Below are positions 4,336 through 5,739 of a DNA stretch of 5,739 nucleotides, piece by piece. The notes under the pieces were generated by a model. It saw only the letters and a program-made list of their open reading frames with translations, searched no databases and had not been told where the DNA came from. The stretch comes from Flavobacterium psychrophilum. GTDB taxonomy: Bacteria; Bacteroidota; Bacteroidia; Flavobacteriales; Flavobacteriaceae. The stretch spans positions 1 to 5,739 of the forward strand of contig CALPPS020000102.1 of NCBI GenBank assembly GCA_943325515.2, in the 5' to 3' direction. A program made the translations under genes and the position numbers. The first letter of the stretch is position 1. Every line of letters begins with the position of its first letter.

Positions 4336-5739
4336 ATGGCATCGCTAAATCAAAATACGGCTGTTCTTGGAAACAAAAATGCAAAACATTTATTGAGACG
4401 AGCTACTTTTAAATATACTAAAACTTTAATCAGTCAATTTTCTGCATTAACACCTCAACAAGCCCTAGATTTATTGACAATAAACAACCCATTAATACTG
4501 GATTTGCCAAATGATCCTATAACAAATGGTGGTGCAGATGGTTATTGGACAGAATCAAATGTTTTATCTTCTTCATTTAATGGTCAACAACGAAAAGCAA
4601 CATATGTTAGTGCCTGGTGGTGGTATAATGCGATAAATGATGCTACTCTAAAATACAAGCTTACTCATTTTCTTTCAACAAGATTTACTGTTGAAAAAGG
4701 AAATTCTTCTGGCACTTCAACTGATTTTTATGATTATATCCGTTTGCTATCATTTTATTCCTATGGAAATTACAAAACTTTAGCAAAAAAAATGACGCTT
4801 TGTAATTCAATGCTTTTGTATTTAAATAACAACGAAAACAACGCTAATTCGCCAAATGAGAACTATGCGCGTGAATTTTTAGAGTTATTTACAATTGGAA
4901 AAGGAGAACAAATTGCTCCTGGAAATTATACCAACTATACCGAAGCCGACATTGTACAGGCCGCAAAAGTTTTAACAGGATTTCAACGAAAAGCTGACAG
5001 AACAATTATTGATGCAACAACAGGAATACCAAAAGGATATAATATTATCGGTCAACATAATACAGGAACAAAAGTTTTTAGCGCTGCATTTTCTAATACT
5101 TCAATAAACGGTGCGGCTGACGCAAATTCTATGGATATTGAATTGGATACTTTTGTGGAAATGGTTTTTAATCAAATGGCTACCGCAAAGAATATCTGCA
5201 GAAAAATGTATATCTATTTTGTGAAGGGAAAAATAACTCAAGAAGTAGAAACAGATATTATAACACCTCTTGCCCAAGATTTATATACTAATGGTTATGA
5301 GATACTACCTGTTTTGAGAAGGTTATTAGAAAGTCAGCATTTTTATGACTTGGACGATTCTAGCGCGATTGATGAAACTATTGGAGCAATAATTAAATCT
5401 CCTTTGCAGCAAATCTCAGAAATTTGTACCTATTTACAAGCAACAATACCAGATCCAACAACAAATGCAACCTACTTTTACAATACTTTTTACAAAAATT
5501 TTGTTCATGACACCTATTTTTTAGGAAGTAACATGCCTTTATTTGGTCCCGATAATGTTGCTGGTCATCTTGCGTATTATCAAGACCCAACTTATGATAA
5601 AAATTGGATTTCATCTTCTACCCTAATTGCAAGATATCGTCTGGGAGAATCATTATTAGATGGCTTTAACAGAATTAGCGGAAATAATAATATAGCCGGA
5701 AAAATTTATATTTCAGATGTAATCAAAAATGGTGGTTTA
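4336..5739 (+). CDS. DUF1800 family protein, C-terminus beyond window edge
   Basis: An open frame of 468 codons runs from the ATG at 4336 to the last base with no stop, so the gene continues outside. DUF1800 proteins have no settled function; they are often encoded next to a DUF1501 protein, which would lie off the right edge here. Family landmarks are AKHLLRRATF (16-25), the strong signature PNENYAREFLELFTIG (173-188), AAKVLTGFQ (209-217), and the distal block MPLFGPDNVAGH (400-411) with NWISSSTLIARYR (423-435), which corresponds to the LFxPPNVxGW...WI region. Two positions differ from the usual family pattern: the FWxNHF motif is replaced by FLSTRF (112-117), and NVxGW reads NVAGH. No signal peptide or membrane segment is visible at the N-terminus. 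A start upstream is unlikely because the ATG follows a plausible promoter and leader. The family call is firm; any function would be a guess. Confidence 0.88.
   Translation, partial: MASLNQNTAVLGNKNAKHLLRRATFKYTKTLISQFSALTPQQALDLLTINNPLILDLPNDPITNGGADGYWTESNVLSSSFNGQQRKATYVSAWWWYNAINDATLKYKLTHFLSTRFTVEKGNSSGTSTDFYDYIRLLSFYSYGNYKTLAKKMTLCNSMLLYLNNNENNANSPNENYAREFLELFTIGKGEQIAPGNYTNYTEADIVQAAKVLTGFQRKADRTIIDATTGIPKGYNIIGQHNTGTKVFSAAFSNTSINGAADANSMDIELDTFVEMVFNQMATAKNICRKMYIYFVKGKITQEVETDIITPLAQDLYTNGYEILPVLRRLLESQHFYDLDDSSAIDETIGAIIKSPLQQISEICTYLQATIPDPTTNATYFYNTFYKNFVHDTYFLGSNMPLFGPDNVAGHLAYYQDPTYDKNWISSSTLIARYRLGESLLDGFNRISGNNNIAGKIYISDVIKNGGL

Noticed and set aside
5393..5614. Open frame of 73 codons on the minus strand
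   Set aside because: It is a shadow of the long DUF1800 frame, which is continuous across it and carries family motifs here.

Overview
The window looks like chromosomal DNA from a flavobacterium (Bacteroidetes, Flavobacteriaceae, Flavobacterium-like). It is AT-rich. Gene starts lack clear Shine-Dalgarno sites and have A-rich leaders. The promoter candidates match the Bacteroidetes TTG / TAnnTTTG consensus. The ObgE, Adk and Hpt proteins read like flavobacterial orthologues. I had no database, so the genus is inferred.

Layout. At the left edge (1-455, minus) lies the N-terminal part of an exported S46 dipeptidyl-peptidase (DPP7/DPP11 type), with its own probable promoter. Next comes a four-gene block, all on the minus strand and read right to left: hpt (3665-4195), adk (3050-3622), a CNNM/CBS/CorC membrane protein (1725-2999) and obgE (606-1640). 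The spacers are only 42, 50 and 84 bases and I see no convincing internal promoter, so this is probably one operon driven from the front of hpt. On the right, a DUF1800-family protein (4336 to the window edge, plus) is transcribed divergently from hpt. It is open for 468 codons and has no stop inside the window.

How the genes fit together. hpt (purine salvage to IMP/GMP) and adk (AMP/ADP/ATP balance) supply and balance purine nucleotides. obgE is a guanine-nucleotide-sensing ribosome-assembly GTPase. Together they form a housekeeping nucleotide and ribosome-growth block. The CNNM protein, probably involved in Mg2+ or other cation handling, sits between adk and obgE. The S46 peptidase (peptide nutrition) and the DUF1800 protein look like separate transcription units.

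The most unusual feature is in the spacers. Those on both sides of the CNNM gene carry short tandem repeats with a 7-base period, and the hpt-adk spacer has a weaker 7/8-base version. The unit sequence differs between spacers, and the arrays run from the stop codon of one gene almost to the start codon of the next. I found no CRISPR, mobile element, RNA gene or evidence of a new multi-gene system. Two genes should start at ATG codons internal to longer TTG-initiated frames (CNNM at 2999, hpt at 4195).
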